Assembly (NCBI GenBank): GCA_943737045.1
Contig: CALSFV010000057.1
Location: 434,001-498,000 of the forward strand
Origin: Parapristionchus giblindavisi
Taxonomy: Eukaryota > Nematoda > Chromadorea > Rhabditida > Diplogasteridae
DNA length: 64,000 bases
Reading direction: 5' to 3'
Positions 45,901 to 56,534 of this stretch are shown here, piece after piece; position 1 is the first letter of the stretch; every line of letters begins with the position of its first letter. Below the pieces are notes generated by a model. The model saw nothing but the letters and a program-made list of their open reading frames with translations, did not search any database and was not told where the DNA came from. A program made the position numbers and the translations under genes.

Positions 45901-48021
45901 GGGACAGTCATAGGTCGAAAAGCATGTTACAAAGTATCAAGCCTGACTGCATTTTGAGCCAAAATTTCTAAAAAAATCTAAAAAACCTGACCGCATTTTG
46001 AAAACAGATAACCTAGCTACACTCAGAAAAATGAAGTGTTAATATGCACACCCATAGGTGTTCCGGGTGAAACTGTAATCCCCAATGTGTTCTAATTAAC
46101 AGCTTTTGGGTGTAAATTGGGAAAAAGTGTAAATTGGATCACATGGGGGGTGTACAATAGAATAATTTTATGTGTTCAATAGAACACATCAAAAGGCTGT
46201 ATTGATTTTTTACAAATTTTTTTCTGAGTGTAGTCGAATGTTTCACCTACTTCATTAGGATTCGTGGTGCAAGATCGATGTTTGAGAAATATGAGTAGAT
46301 CAGCAGAATTCACCAAGCACTGGAAGAAACTATTTAATATATTCGAAAATACATCGATAAAACGGAATTGGGTTCATCAGAATTGGGTTTCATAGGGTTG
46401 ATAATATTCAAACTATATTTTTATTAGGTTGTCGGGAAAGTCTTGATAACTTTTTCAATCGTTTATTTCTCGAAGCAAAGAGAAGTACATTATGGGTTAT
46501 ATGCTCCATCTTGATCAACAAATGTAGCACCAACGTTCGGTCAATGTGTGATGCCCCTCGTTGTAGAACCCAGTTGGGCGCGATATAAAGTATTGCTTGA
46601 GTGCAGACTCGACACTTCCACGGAACTTGAAGGTCCTATCTCGAAGGGCACGGGTCAGGCTTGCGAAAAGGTAGTATTCTGACGGGGCCAAGTCAGGAGA
46701 ATACGGGGGGTGAGGGAGAACCATCCATCCATATACGGTCAGTTCCTGCATGACTTTATTGGAGAAATGGTGATGGACGCTATCGTGGTGATAATATACT
46801 TTTTTGTCCTTCAGGCTTGAATGATCGACTGCCTTCATCATATTCCGTAGTTGTGTGAGGCACTTGGCCCTGGTAATTCTCATACCCTCGGGGAGCAGCT
46901 GCCATCTGATCACACCATCCATTCCCCACCGGTTTTTGGGGGGCGCAGGTTAGGTTTGGGGGCATCCTGTGGGGTTTCTCGTTGTTCAACCCACTCGGCT
47001 CACCTGTGGTTGTTATCGTAGTAGACCCACTTTTCATCCTCCGTTATGAGCCGGTCCAGCCATCGATCCCCAGGGTGGAGAGTGGGATGGGTAATGGAAT
47101 CATCGATTCGACAATCAAGGTTGGTTTTGGTGTAATCGTGGGGTATGAATCGACCGAGAAATTTTCTTATTCCAATGGATTTCCGATATTCCTCGACTGT
47201 GCTATGGTGGACTCCAAGTGTGACGACTACTTTACGGACACTTTGAAATGGGTCCGATTCCACAAGTTTCTTCGACGTGTCCAAATCAAACTCACTGGGT
47301 CTGCCGTTTATGGAAGGAAATGTCGTTTCCTTTGAAGCAATGGAACCAATTATTGATGGTGTTGTAGTGTGGGCATGTGTGCCATAAAAAATCTTCAGGA
47401 GGGTATCCGAATCCTTCATCGTGGTGTCGGATAGGAAGAGGTAAAGTGGAACAGCGCGGTTGTAAAAATCACTAGGGACATACATCGTTGCACTACTACA
47501 GCCTGACTGATGGGAATGGAATGGGGAGTTGTTTACTGCAAAGGTCCCTCACTGCTTGGTATTCACTAGTAACGAGAGAAAACCAGAGTGCAACTGCGAC
47601 ACACAGTGGAAAGGCAAACAGAGTTATCAAGACTTTCCCGACAACCTAATAACAAGTACGAACCGAAGAATTTGGTCGATTCAATCGAGATCGGTCAACA
47701 GAGGCAATGTTGTACATCAATTTAGCAAGTTCATCTTTGAACATAGCCTGTAATAATGAATTGTGGAAGTGAAAGATCTTTATCAACCCATAACTAAAAG
47801 ATAATTGATTCAATGATTCATTCATTCACTCTGCACGCAAAGCAGTGAACAAAAAAATGGTATGCCAAAAATCAAACAATGGAATAGCAACTGAAATTAA
47901 GAACTGTCGATAGCAGTAAATGAATACGTACCAAGTCATTGAGAGCACTGCCGACAAACATCGAATTATTCGGCAGATCTTGATCAATCCCGCAATTCCT
48001 TAGGGTATGATGCATGGCCAT
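42968..48021 (-). CDS. Modular family copy 4: intact coiled-coil form
   Basis: Exons, read downwards: 48021-47932, 47747-47664, 46319-46251, 45825-45745, 45670-45584, 45364-45269, 45095-44997, 44618-44433, 44271-44173, 44112-43906 and 43465-42968; all phase 0, no stop, 531 residues. Begins MAMHHTLRNCGIDQD. Exon 6 has VKIEEPEDV and exon 7 VKKEDLDDID. Exon 8 is a hybrid module: it starts like type 1 (EKMDDGMIVASPID) and ends like type 2 (SEQYKKYITAHT). The last exon has four 14-residue coiled-coil units (for example SSQSIEIDKYRNEL in the consensus) and the family tail WSRPRLHRSVDPKEVSEP. It is the best reference for the coiled-coil form. A mariner copy occupies the intron between exons 2 and 3. 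Function unknown; nuclear role inferred from relatives. Confidence 0.78.
43663..43870. mobile_element. CTCTGGTATTT-family MITE
   Basis: Ends CTCTGGTATTTTCAAAATAG and the reverse-type ACTAGTTTGGAAATACCAGAG; flanks TG on both sides. In the last intron of copy 4. Confidence 0.7.
44705..44900 (-). repeat. 20-bp minisatellite, intron 7 of copy 4
   Basis: About nine units of CCTATTACAGTAACCTCTAAG. Confidence 0.9.
45909..46240. mobile_element. CATAGGTCGAA MITE interrupted by a TA-flanked MITE
   Basis: The outer element is homologous to 20804-20923 in copy 1. The inner element 46020-46230 has ends CACTCAGAAAAA and TTTTTCTGAGTG bordered by TA (46018-46019, 46231-46232), a Tc1/mariner-type MITE that copy 1 lacks. 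Confidence 0.85.
46434..47649 (-). mobile_element. mariner transposon with decayed transposase
   Basis: Inverted ends TTAGGTTGTCGGGAAAGTCT and the reverse complement, flanked by TA (46432-46433, 47650-47651); 1216 bp. Minus-strand frames spell a mariner transposase: helix-turn-helix part with NGRPSEFDLD, RKVVVTLGVHHSTVEEY, first catalytic Asp in TEDEKWVYY, a break near 47000, then YHHDS (second Asp) and YSPDLAPSEYYLF. The third acid is Glu, 35 residues after the second Asp, where mariner normally has Asp. At least one frameshift makes it inactive. Inserted in copy 4 next to the exon 2 donor. Confidence 0.88.
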
Positions 48022-48333
48022 GTGACAATCGGCTCCTAATCACAGCAAATTGACGATTCTGTAAGTAATACAACAATGCAGTCAGGGGAAAGAAAACGAA
48101 AATTAGCAATATTCGTCATAATTGAATTCTAAATTGTGTATCCATGAGTATTGTTAGCTTTACATTAAAAAAATTAAACATGCAAAGGTTAACCGGACCG
48201 TGTGGGGAACTATTTGCTAACACAGGAGAATTCAACAACAAATCACAAATTTGACCTATTCACTCGTTAAACCGAACGTGTATTTCTTGGTACGATCGTT
48301 ATTCGAATAAACCGCTAAATGTTGTGTCCCTAA
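48022..48333. promoter_or_regulatory. Upstream region of copy 4
   Basis: Shares the divergent-promoter block (GTGTGGGGAACTATTTGCTA, GAATTCAACAACAAATCA, CGAACGTGTATTTCTTGGTA) with 61611-62003, but ends at AAACCGCTAAATG (48322) where unrelated sequence with a different plus-strand gene begins. Confidence 0.55.
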
Positions 48334-50219
48334 ATGACGGCCGCGGACACGGGCATGGGCCGACGGAGTGGTAGATCAGTCATATCGTCTCTCATACATC
48401 GATCGATGAATCGTCTTATGTCTCTTTCTCTGGCTGACTCTTCCCTGCCTTCGCCATCTGATTTTCCCGCCATTTTCAGTTATCATCACGTTCCACTATG
48501 CTTTTTTATGTTACTTTGCACATTCGTAGTTAATTCTCCATCTCCTTCTTCCTCTTTCAGTACCTATCTCTGTGTTTCCCTGCGCTCTTATCTTCCTTCA
48601 TCACGCTACCTTTATCTATCTTAATTTTGGATATATCTAGCCTCGTCACCAATCAATTGTGGATTTGTCTTTTTCATTTTCATATCTTATCGTTGTTGTT
48701 GTCTAGACCTTCTATTGTATTCCCATTTGCATATGATCCAAAATCATATGCATACTACGTGTCCTCACTTTGTGTCCTTCATTTGCAGTTTTCGGTCATC
48801 CTTTCAATCTCTCCTTTTCAAAGCTCATTTATATATGGATCTTCCATCGTTAGTTTGTAATCAGTCATTCTTCCTTTCCTTCTCTTCCTCTCTATCTCTC
48901 TTACATCCTTCATACCAATCGATCACTAAGGAAGAGAGTAGACCATCAATCGATAATGTTTGTGATAGAGATGGAAGGAAGGGAAGAGAGCTTACCATCC
49001 TTTTGCGCGTCTATATCTTGATTTATTGCATCTCTCTGTTTATGTTGCATTCCTCTCTCTCTTCTAACCATCTCGCAACTTTATTCATATTCTTCTGCTC
49101 CGCATTCAATAATAATTCGGAGGTCGTATCCGTGCAGCGCTACAAACAATTTGTCGATAAACCCGACGTCACGAGCGTAGACGTAGACGTTATGTCAACT
49201 TTTATGCCTTGCGCCATGGATACGGTCTCAGACGATGTGCGCAATGTGTCCTTCCTATCCTTTATTGTATTTACTACACTCCGGCCACGACTATCCTTTG
49301 GCCCACGAGAGAGTGTGGCCAGTGTGGAGTGGTCTCAATTTTTTTTCATACATAATCATTTAAATCATTTCAAATCCATTTCAGAGGTCGACACGACACC
49401 AATCACCACCGCCGTAGATGACGTAAGCTACTAAGATGACGTCATTCTTGGGCAGATCCGTGCAAGGTATGTGCTTGACTTGGTTCTCTTCTCTGACCGT
49501 TGACTGAAAGATCAAACCTTTCAATTTGTCATTCTACAGGCCGAATCGTCGTTCCTCAACGTCATGGCCGATGAGGAAGGTAGTCTGAAAACCTATCGTC
49601 ACTGACATCGCATCAGATGGCATCAGATGAAGGAAGCAGGGTATTGAAGCTTCTTTGAAGGTACGAGCCTTTCTTGGATTCTCTTTCCTGTTATGTTCAA
49701 GTCGCGAAAAGACAATTTAAAAAAGACAAAAGACAGAAAATAAAAGACAAAGACAAGAAAAGAAAATTTTGTGGGGATTTTCCCTATCTTTTTTTTCATG
49801 ACTTGGACAGAAGCTCTTTTAGAATATACTTCACGTTCGTTACGTCATTGTCTTTACCTTTGCCTTTACCAACGTTCCCTTTACTGCTCACTGATCTGTC
49901 TTGTTGACAGAAACCAAAGGTTTACACAAAGTGATCGTTCACACAGCTCAAATCGTTCTATTTCGTTATTTGCTGTTTTGCAGGGCGAATCATCACTGTC
50001 GGCGAACGGCTTCGGAAGCTCGTCGTCCTCGCCGATGATGTTCTGCTCGGTGTTTTCGTCAGAAGTGGGACGCCGTCGAGCTCCACTTCTGCTCCGCTTC
50101 GTCTTCGCCTCAAGTTCAAGCTGGCTCGTCAGGCTCCGTCAGCTGCTGTCGGCGTATTCCAGTACTTGCTGGAACTGGCTTTCCGAAAAAATAAAGAATT
50201 TGGGGTTGTTAATGTTTGA
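48334..50219 (+). CDS. Predicted spliced small protein, unknown family
   Basis: Exons 48334-48370, 49385-49422, 49540-49579 and 49984-50219 (TGA) join with matching phases to 116 residues: MTAADTGMGRRSE, VDTTPITTAVDD, AESSFLNVMADEEG, then RIITVGERLRKLVVLADDV and a C-terminus APSAAVGVFQYLLELAFRK. An AATAAA lies at 50189. The last exon is also open in a second frame (Ser-rich, MMFCSVFSS...), so the frame depends on the splice model. Composition is more coding-like than the surrounding low-complexity C/T-rich DNA (48600-48950). No domain recognised. It begins exactly where the duplicated promoter block of copy 4 ends, so its promoter may be borrowed from the array. Confidence 0.4.
49128..49225. 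mobile_element. GTATCCATGAACG-family MITE
   Basis: GTATCCGTGCAGCGCTACAA ... CGCCATGGATACG with GACGTCACGAGCG inside; diverged. Confidence 0.6.
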
Positions 50220-50229
50220 AATCAGTGTC

Positions 50230-50880
50230 TAAGCCCGCGAAGTTAAATGGGCGGGGTCAGCATCGCTATATAAATAAGGTTCTCAAAAAGTGGGCGGAGT
50301 CATGCATCGCTTTATAAGTACGGGAGTGGATGAGTATATGTAGATCTTTTGATATGTTTTCTGACAGGGACCCATGGTCTAGTGGATAGATCGAACTGTC
50401 AATCGATGGGTTGGCCGGCAGGGAAGTTCCCCCTAGAAGGATTAGCAAAAGAAGACCACTCCCAACATAACTCATCTCTTTTTGCCATTTTGTTCTTAAT
50501 TCATTTACGCTCCCCCTATGCTAATGTGGAGTGTATGTCAGAGGTCTCACAGAATGATGAATCGTAAACTAACTTTTTTTCCCGAAAAATGTAAAAATAT
50601 TCTAAAATGCTATTTATGTATTCGTATTGAATATACAAAATCAATAACGGACGATCGCGGTAACATGTCAAAGCTGAAAAAAATTAAGCATATAGCTCTT
50701 GAAATGAGACTATAGTATGTTAGACATGTTCACAAAGTTGTTACTCTATTGCTAAAGTTTGATCTTTGATCTTGTCCACAATTTTTCGATTTTTGACAAT
50801 TTTAAGATAACGGCCGTTACCGGTTTTCGATAGTTTTCTTAGTTGTTGAATTTCGCTTGTTATTTTCTGCTAAAAGAATA
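50230..50880. other. Intergenic stretch without visible gene
   Basis: Contains two near copies of GTGGGCGGAGTCATGCATCG / GGCGGGGTCAGCATCG and otherwise nothing I can assign. Confidence 0.4.
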
Positions 50881-51112
50881 TGTGTGCCACTGATGAGGAA
50901 TAAGAACGTATAGTGAGAGAATAAAAAAGTGAATAATGATATTTATATTGAATTTGTACAGCATGTACCATAGACCGTTTCATGTTTCAAAGTATAATTA
51001 TGTTTTTTTTCTAATCTGTTTTCTTGCTGGTTTTTTTATTTCTCAAATATTTTTCTGAAATTTCAATATTTCTCAAAACTGAGAAGAACAATAGATGAAA
51101 ATAGTCGGTTCT
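50880..51112 (+). repeat. Dispersed repeat, third copy
   Basis: Matches 41580-42060: GCCACTGATGAGGAATAAGA, ATATTTATATTGAA and CATGTTTCAAAGTATAATTA. Confidence 0.6.
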
Positions 51113-51155
51113 GATTTAAGGCTGATGCAAAGTATCATAGAACACGGTATCTTAG

Positions 51156-52866
51156 AAAATCGACATAGGTGCGGTATCGCCGAAAAATAGAATTTTCTGT
51201 TTTATGTATGATAATTACAAGCTCAATGAGTGTAGTTCACTGGTACTTGGAAATTGCTTCCAATTGAAAATTCGCTTCAGGGGGTGACCACACAACGATT
51301 TGGCGCCTTTTCCTAAAAAGTTTATTTCGAATCCAATCGATTCGGGAGTGGATGCAATCGACTCCTTGCCTAATTCTAACAAACTATTGTCGAGGAGAGT
51401 TTTTTGATCAACGGTCAACGAAGGCTGGAATCAGGAAATTTCGAAAAAAAATTCACATTAAATTAATTCTCACTATTTTCCCATGGAGAAAGTAAATTTT
51501 TTATTTGCTCAATCGCTTCTACATATCATAACACATCTTCAGTTTAAAAAGTGTAATTTATAAAAAATGGGAAATTTATGCGCGAATCAATTTTGTTCGT
51601 TGAACTTAATTGTGGTGAGGATTGGCGACTTTTCATAAAAAGTTTATTTCGAATCTAATCGATTCGGGAGTGGGCGCATTCGAATCCTTGACTAATTCTA
51701 AGAAACTATTGCTGAGGAGAGTTTTTCGATCAACGGTCAACGAACGCTGGAATTGGTAATTTTCGAAAAAAAATGTTTACATTAAATTAATTCTCACAGT
51801 TTTCCCATGGCGAATGTAAACTTTTTATCTGCTCAATCGCTGCTACATATCATAACACATCTTCAGTTAAAAAAGTGTAATTTATAAAAAAATATAAATT
51901 TGTTTTCGAATCAATTTTGTCGTTGTTGTATGAATTATGGTGAGGAATTACGGTAAGGGCAAGAAGGCGAGATTTCCTAATCGATTTTTTGTCGCTTTTC
52001 TGCTTGTTTCGTGCGTATTTCAACGCAATGACACGAGTATTTGACTGTTCATCCGGTGGTTCGGAGTGTAGCTGTAGTTGGGCAGTGTTGTTCACTATTC
52101 TAATCATCATTGTGATGTAATTTTTATTCTATTTACTTATTCGTATACGCGCTTATGATATGTAGCAGCGATTGAGCAAATAAAAAGTTTACATTCGCCA
52201 TGGGAAAATAGTGAGAATTAATTTAATGTAAACATTTTTTTTCGAAAATTACCAATTCCAGCGTTCGTTGAACGTTGATCGAAAAACTCTCCTCAGCAAT
52301 AGTTTTTTAGAATTAGTCAAGGATTCGAATGCGCCCACTCCCGAATCGATTAGATTCGAAATAAACTTTTTATGAAAAGTCGCCAATCCTCACCACAATT
52401 AAGTTCAACGAACAAAATTGATTCGCGCATAAATTTCCCATTTTTTATAAATTACACTTTTTAAACTGAAGATGTGTTATGATATGTAGAAGCGATTGAG
52501 CAAATAAAAAATTTACTTTCTCCATGGGAAAATAGTGAGAATTAATTTAATGTGAATTTTTTTTCGAAATTTCCTGATTCCAGCCTTCGTTGACCGTTGA
52601 TCAAAAAACTCTCCTCGACAATAGTTTCTTAGAATTAGGCAAGGAGTCGATTGCATCCACTCCCGAATCGATTGGATTCGAAATAAACTTTTTAGGAAAA
52701 GGCGCCAAATCGTTGTGTGGTCACCCCCTGAAGCGAATTTTCAATTGGAAGCAATTTCCAAGTACCAGTGAACTACACTCATGGAGCCTGTAATTATCAC
52801 ACATAAGACAGAAAAAATCATTTTTCATCGATACCAAGAAATATTCCAGTTGTTGAATTCTCTCAG
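51156..52866. mobile_element. Long foldback element related to 15484-18032
   Basis: The arms meet near 52125. Each encodes the 67-residue frame MTVDQKTLLDNS...FPSTSELHS (51418-51215 and 52590-52793) plus a second degraded repeat of it (51640-51780, mirrored at 52205-52390). Outer sequences are GAAAATCGACATAGGTGCGG on the left and CCAGTTGTTGAATTCTCTCA on the right. The first is shared with the right border of the copy 1 hairpin and the second with its left border. Confidence 0.8.
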
Positions 52867-52899
52867 ATAGTGTTTTATAGTATTCCGATTGTGAGAGCG

Positions 52900-53300
52900 A
52901 TCGAAACGACTAAGCCCCGCCTCCCTTATTACAGTACCCAGACCACACCAAGTTCATTTGCATATGCTCATTGTCTCGATCGCTGTAATTTAATGATAAT
53001 ATAATAATATATTTTTCCTTTCATTATTCTTGTTTTAACAAAAAAATATTTTATTATTTCCTATTCAGAGATTACAACTCATTTTGTATTGATAACGAAA
53101 CAATAACACAACAACGATGACATAACAAAACAAGTTACTAAATATTAAGAGTCATGAATGGTATAGTGAACAGAAAGACGGGAAAAAAGATCAGGAGTGG
53201 GTAGCACAAGAATTATCCTATCTTGGTCATTTTTTGAGAACAGGGTCATCAAAAATGTCTTTTATATTCGCATACTTATTATAAAATATAGTTCTCATTG
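52900..53300 (-). repeat. 3' flank module of copy 5 (unit 5)
   Basis: AAGCCCCGCCTCCCTTATTA, ACCAAGTTCATTTGCATATG and AAGAGTCATGAATGGTATAG match the other modules. Confidence 0.75.
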
Positions 53301-54305
53301 TCAGTGCGGACCTCGATAGAGCGGCTCAGAGACCTCTTTAGGATCGACATTACGGTGCAGCCTGGGTCTGGACCAAACAAAATCTTTGTAGTAACGCGCG
53401 TCTTTGAGCGCTGCGGACAACTCATTACGGTACTTATCGGTCTCTCTCGATTGTGAGGACAACTCCTTACGACAGTTATCAACCGCTACCAATTGTTCTT
53501 TCAACAAATCATTCATTTTCTTCAACTGAACATAGTATTCATGGCCTAGTTCCTTGTATTTTATTATCATTCCCTTCGCACTATTCTTCCTGTCCTTTCG
53601 CTCGCTTCCATCTCTGGTGAATCTTCCTTCGTTCTGACAGAACCGGAGCAGCAACACGCCGGCTCCAGGCGGGGGAGATCGATAATCGATGCCGCTGTTC
53701 GAAGCTGATGTCACCTGAGGGTTTTATATAATTATTTTTCTTAAATATTTTGGTTCATTATATTTTTCATAGATAAAATCAATTTTCGGCGAAAACCTGT
53801 TTTTGTTTTTTACCGCATAAAATTAAAACGCGTTCTCTGTAAGGGCGGAGGGGGGAGGGCACAAAGTTTCAAAATCATCCTAGACAATTCATATTTGGTG
53901 TTTAGAGTCCCTAGGGGTGGGATACACTTCAGCCAAAAAATTGACCCGAATTATCGATTTTTGATCTACCAAAAGTGAAAAAATCAAATTGATTTTTTCG
54001 AATGGTGTCATATATCATTCGAAAGAGCGTTGAAAGTTATGTAAAACTGACAAGTTTCAAGAGATTTCGTTCATTGGTTTTTGAGAAAAATCCGATTTTA
54101 TGAAAAAAACGCCAGGTTTTTTTCCTTTGGTTAAATAGCAGACCACTTTCCCGAAAACTCTTATACCTGCCCAGTTGATATCTTATGTAAAATTAGACGG
54201 GCTATCCGAATAACACACTCATTTTAACCATCTCGGTTCCGGAACACGACATATTGGCAAAACTAGCGAATTTTAGCGTTCACCCTACGAGATACCACAC
54301 TTCGA

Positions 54306-54710
54306 ATGTTTGCGGGCAAGATCGAAGGTGCACTTGCGAACCGAATAAGCATCCCTGAGGTGGAGGATGCAATCTCGGAAGTGAATGAAGCAGATGAGCA
54401 AGTCTCCGAGATTGTTGAGCAGGGATACGCGCTCAAGACCAAGAAATTGGCAACTCGATATACGGAAAAAGCGAAGGATTTTGTTATTATGCTATTCGAT
54501 GAGGGGCTGAATAAGGGAACCAAAGTGTCAGCTGAAGATGGTGAGAAAAGAATGCGAGAATCGCTAAACCCGGATGGCTCAAGAATGTTTTCACCTGAAG
54601 AAAGGTTGAGTGCTCGCCAAATAAACTCATATTATAGCCGCATTAAATCTGCAAGAACCATGGCATCCGTTAGTTTTAGTTTTAAACACGTTTTATCAAG
54701 AGGTCAATAG
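54306..54710 (+). CDS. 134-residue protein of the 53836-56144 element
   Basis: Starts MFAGKIEGALANRISIPEVE, immediately inside the left inverted arm, and ends before a 17-base C run. Predicted mostly helical and charged; the middle reads EKAKDFVIMLFDEGLNKG and the end FSPEERLSARQINSYYSRIK. That last block resembles a segment I recall next to transposon-like genes in other animals (LTxxQIxSFFSRL type), but this is memory, not a search. No catalytic motif visible. The ATG may be preceded by a further exon. Confidence 0.55.
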   Translation: MFAGKIEGALANRISIPEVEDAISEVNEADEQVSEIVEQGYALKTKKLATRYTEKAKDFVIMLFDEGLNKGTKVSAEDGEKRMRESLNPDGSRMFSPEERLSARQINSYYSRIKSARTMASVSFSFKHVLSRGQ

Positions 54711-55899
54711 GGACCCCCCCCCCCCCCCCCCGAAGGGGTTCGGGGTTGTGGAGAATAATTGAGAGCTCTGACGTGAATCCCGGCTGGTGGTCCGTGCGTT
54801 GCATTGAAGTATGATTGTTTTGCGGGATGGGCGACTCTTGATGTTCCTGTGACCCGATTAAACCACGCAAATCAGCTTACTTTTACTGCTAGAGGCAGTG
54901 GACGGTATCCAGTAGAGAGGTAGCCATCTTCTTGGTCTACACTGCCACGGTGACCACTCCGGCTTGGCAGGGAAACTTGCCGAGGAAGAGAAGGGAGGGA
55001 GGAAAGAATAGACGACCTTCTTTTTTATCAATGCATCCGTTAACATTGATAAAAAAGAAAGCAAAGTGGAATTAGAGCGAAACGTTCTACAATCGATGTG
55101 GATAGCGATGAACCAAATTTCGATACAGAATGGAGGAATTTGCTGAACGAAATGGATAAGAACGAAGCTGATGCAATTGATGATGAGGCGTTGATATCTG
55201 ATGAAGATTTGAAACAATTGAATTGGATAATTAATCAATCTTAATTCTGTAAAGAAAGATGTGACGATGTATGTGTTCAATGTGCCAAATGTATCATTTG
55301 ATAAAAATGTTCAAAATTAGAAACCACCTTCAGAACATTGCATTTTAGGTATTGATCGACCAATTAAAACAGTCCTAAACATCGAAAAAAGATGATTAGA
55401 AGCCAAAACGGAGCTAAAAAAAGTTTGCAAAAATTTTGGCCCGCGGCCGGAATCGAACCTGAGTCGACGATTGTAACGCTTAAATCCGCTAGTTTTTTGC
55501 CAATATGTCATGTTCCGGAACCGAGATGGTTAAAAAGAGAGTGTTATTCGGATAGCCCGTCTTATTTTACATAAGATATCAACTGGGCAGGTATAAGAGT
55601 TTTCGGGAAAGTGGTCTGCTATTTAACCAAAGGAAAAAAACCTGGCCTTTTTTCATAAAATCGGATTTTTTCAAAAAACCAATGAGCGAAATCTCATGAA
55701 ACTTGTCAATTTACATAACTTTCAACGCTCTTTCGAATGATATATGACACGATTCGAAAAAATCAATTTGATTTTTTCACTTTTGGTAGATCAAAAATCG
55801 ATAATTCGGATCAATTTTTTTTGGCTGAAGTGTATCCCACCCCTAGAGACTCTAACCACCAAATATGAATGGTCTAGGATGATTTTGAAACTTTGTGCC

Positions 55900-56102
55900 C
55901 ATAGCTCGAATAGCTAGGTCATCTTTTTTCAAAATCCCGTCAGGGTTTTCGATTTTTGGCATATTTGGCTCACAATATGATCATGCTTTTAGATTTTTGT
56001 GAAATTTTGGCTCAAAATACGGTCAGGTTTTTCGATTTTTGTGAAATTTTGGCTCAAAATCTGGTCAGGCTTGGTACTTTGTAACATACTTTTCGACCTA
56101 TG
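55900..56102. mobile_element. CATAGGTCGAA-family MITE, 8-bp TSD
   Basis: CATAGCTCGAATAGCTAGGT ... CATACTTTTCGACCTATG, flanked by perfect TTTGTGCC (55892-55899, 56103-56110). It interrupts the right arm of the larger element; the left arm keeps the empty site (GGGCACAAAG near 53860). Confidence 0.9.
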
Positions 56103-56327
56103 TTTGTGCCCTCCCTCTGTCGCTACCCCTGCGCTGTTAGGGAGAGTGCGTTTTAAATCTAAATATGATGTGAACCATGGACACATGGGTCGATGAAAAA
56201 TCGCAGCGATTGATCACACTTAAAATTTGGGAAACGTTGAATTTTGCGTTCGGGAAAATTTGTGACTGTGGGAGCATACAGTAGTGGCAGTGATAGACTG
56301 AGCATCCTGTTTCGCATCGATTACGGG

Positions 56328-56534
56328 CATAGGTCGAATAACTAGGTTATCGGTTTTCAAAATGCGGTCAGATTTTTCGATTTTTGGCAAATTTGGTTCA
56401 AAATGCGGTCAGATTTTTCAACGATTTTTGTGAAATTTTAGCTCAAAACGCGGTCAGGTTTTTCGATTTTTGGGAAATTTTGGCTCAAAGTGCGGTTAGG
56501 CTTGGTAATTTGCAAACATACCTTTCGACCTATG
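56328..56534. mobile_element. CATAGGTCGAA-family MITE inside exon 12 of copy 5
   Basis: Perfect duplication ATTACGGG (56320-56327, 56535-56542). Read in the gene's direction its edge gives TCGAAAG|GTATGTTTG and, at the far side, GATAACCTAG, a donor- and acceptor-like pair. Confidence 0.9.

Larger units (their letters stand above)
53836..56144. mobile_element. 2.3-kb element with ~430-bp inverted repeats and its own ORF
   Basis: The left arm (about 53836-54262) and right arm (about 55510-56144, interrupted at 55900-56102 by a MITE) are inverted copies: GATACACTTCAGCC, ATTATCGATTTTTGATCTAC, TAGCAGACCACTTTCCCGAA, ATATCTTATGTAAAATTAGA. Outer ends are rough (CTCTGTAAGGGCGG ... CTGTTAGGGAGAG) and I could not fix a target duplication. 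It lies in the last intron of copy 5 and carries an ORF at 54306. Confidence 0.75.

Noticed and set aside
48715..49434. 239-codon ORF, the longest in the window
   Set aside because: Low-complexity C/T-rich sequence running through a MITE; its end overlaps the better supported exon 49385-49422 in a different frame.
49984..50219. Faint resemblance of the C-terminal helix (AAVGVFQYLLELA) to a histone H2A helix
   Set aside because: No other H2A landmark is present and the frame is uncertain.
50367..50440. tRNA-like A box (TGGTCTAGTGGATAGAT)
   Set aside because: No B box at the required distance and no acceptor stem.
55437..55505. Minus-strand tRNA-like sequence with GGTTCGATTCC
   Set aside because: Neither acceptor nor D arm folds; lies in the arm of the 53836 element and is absent from the mate arm.
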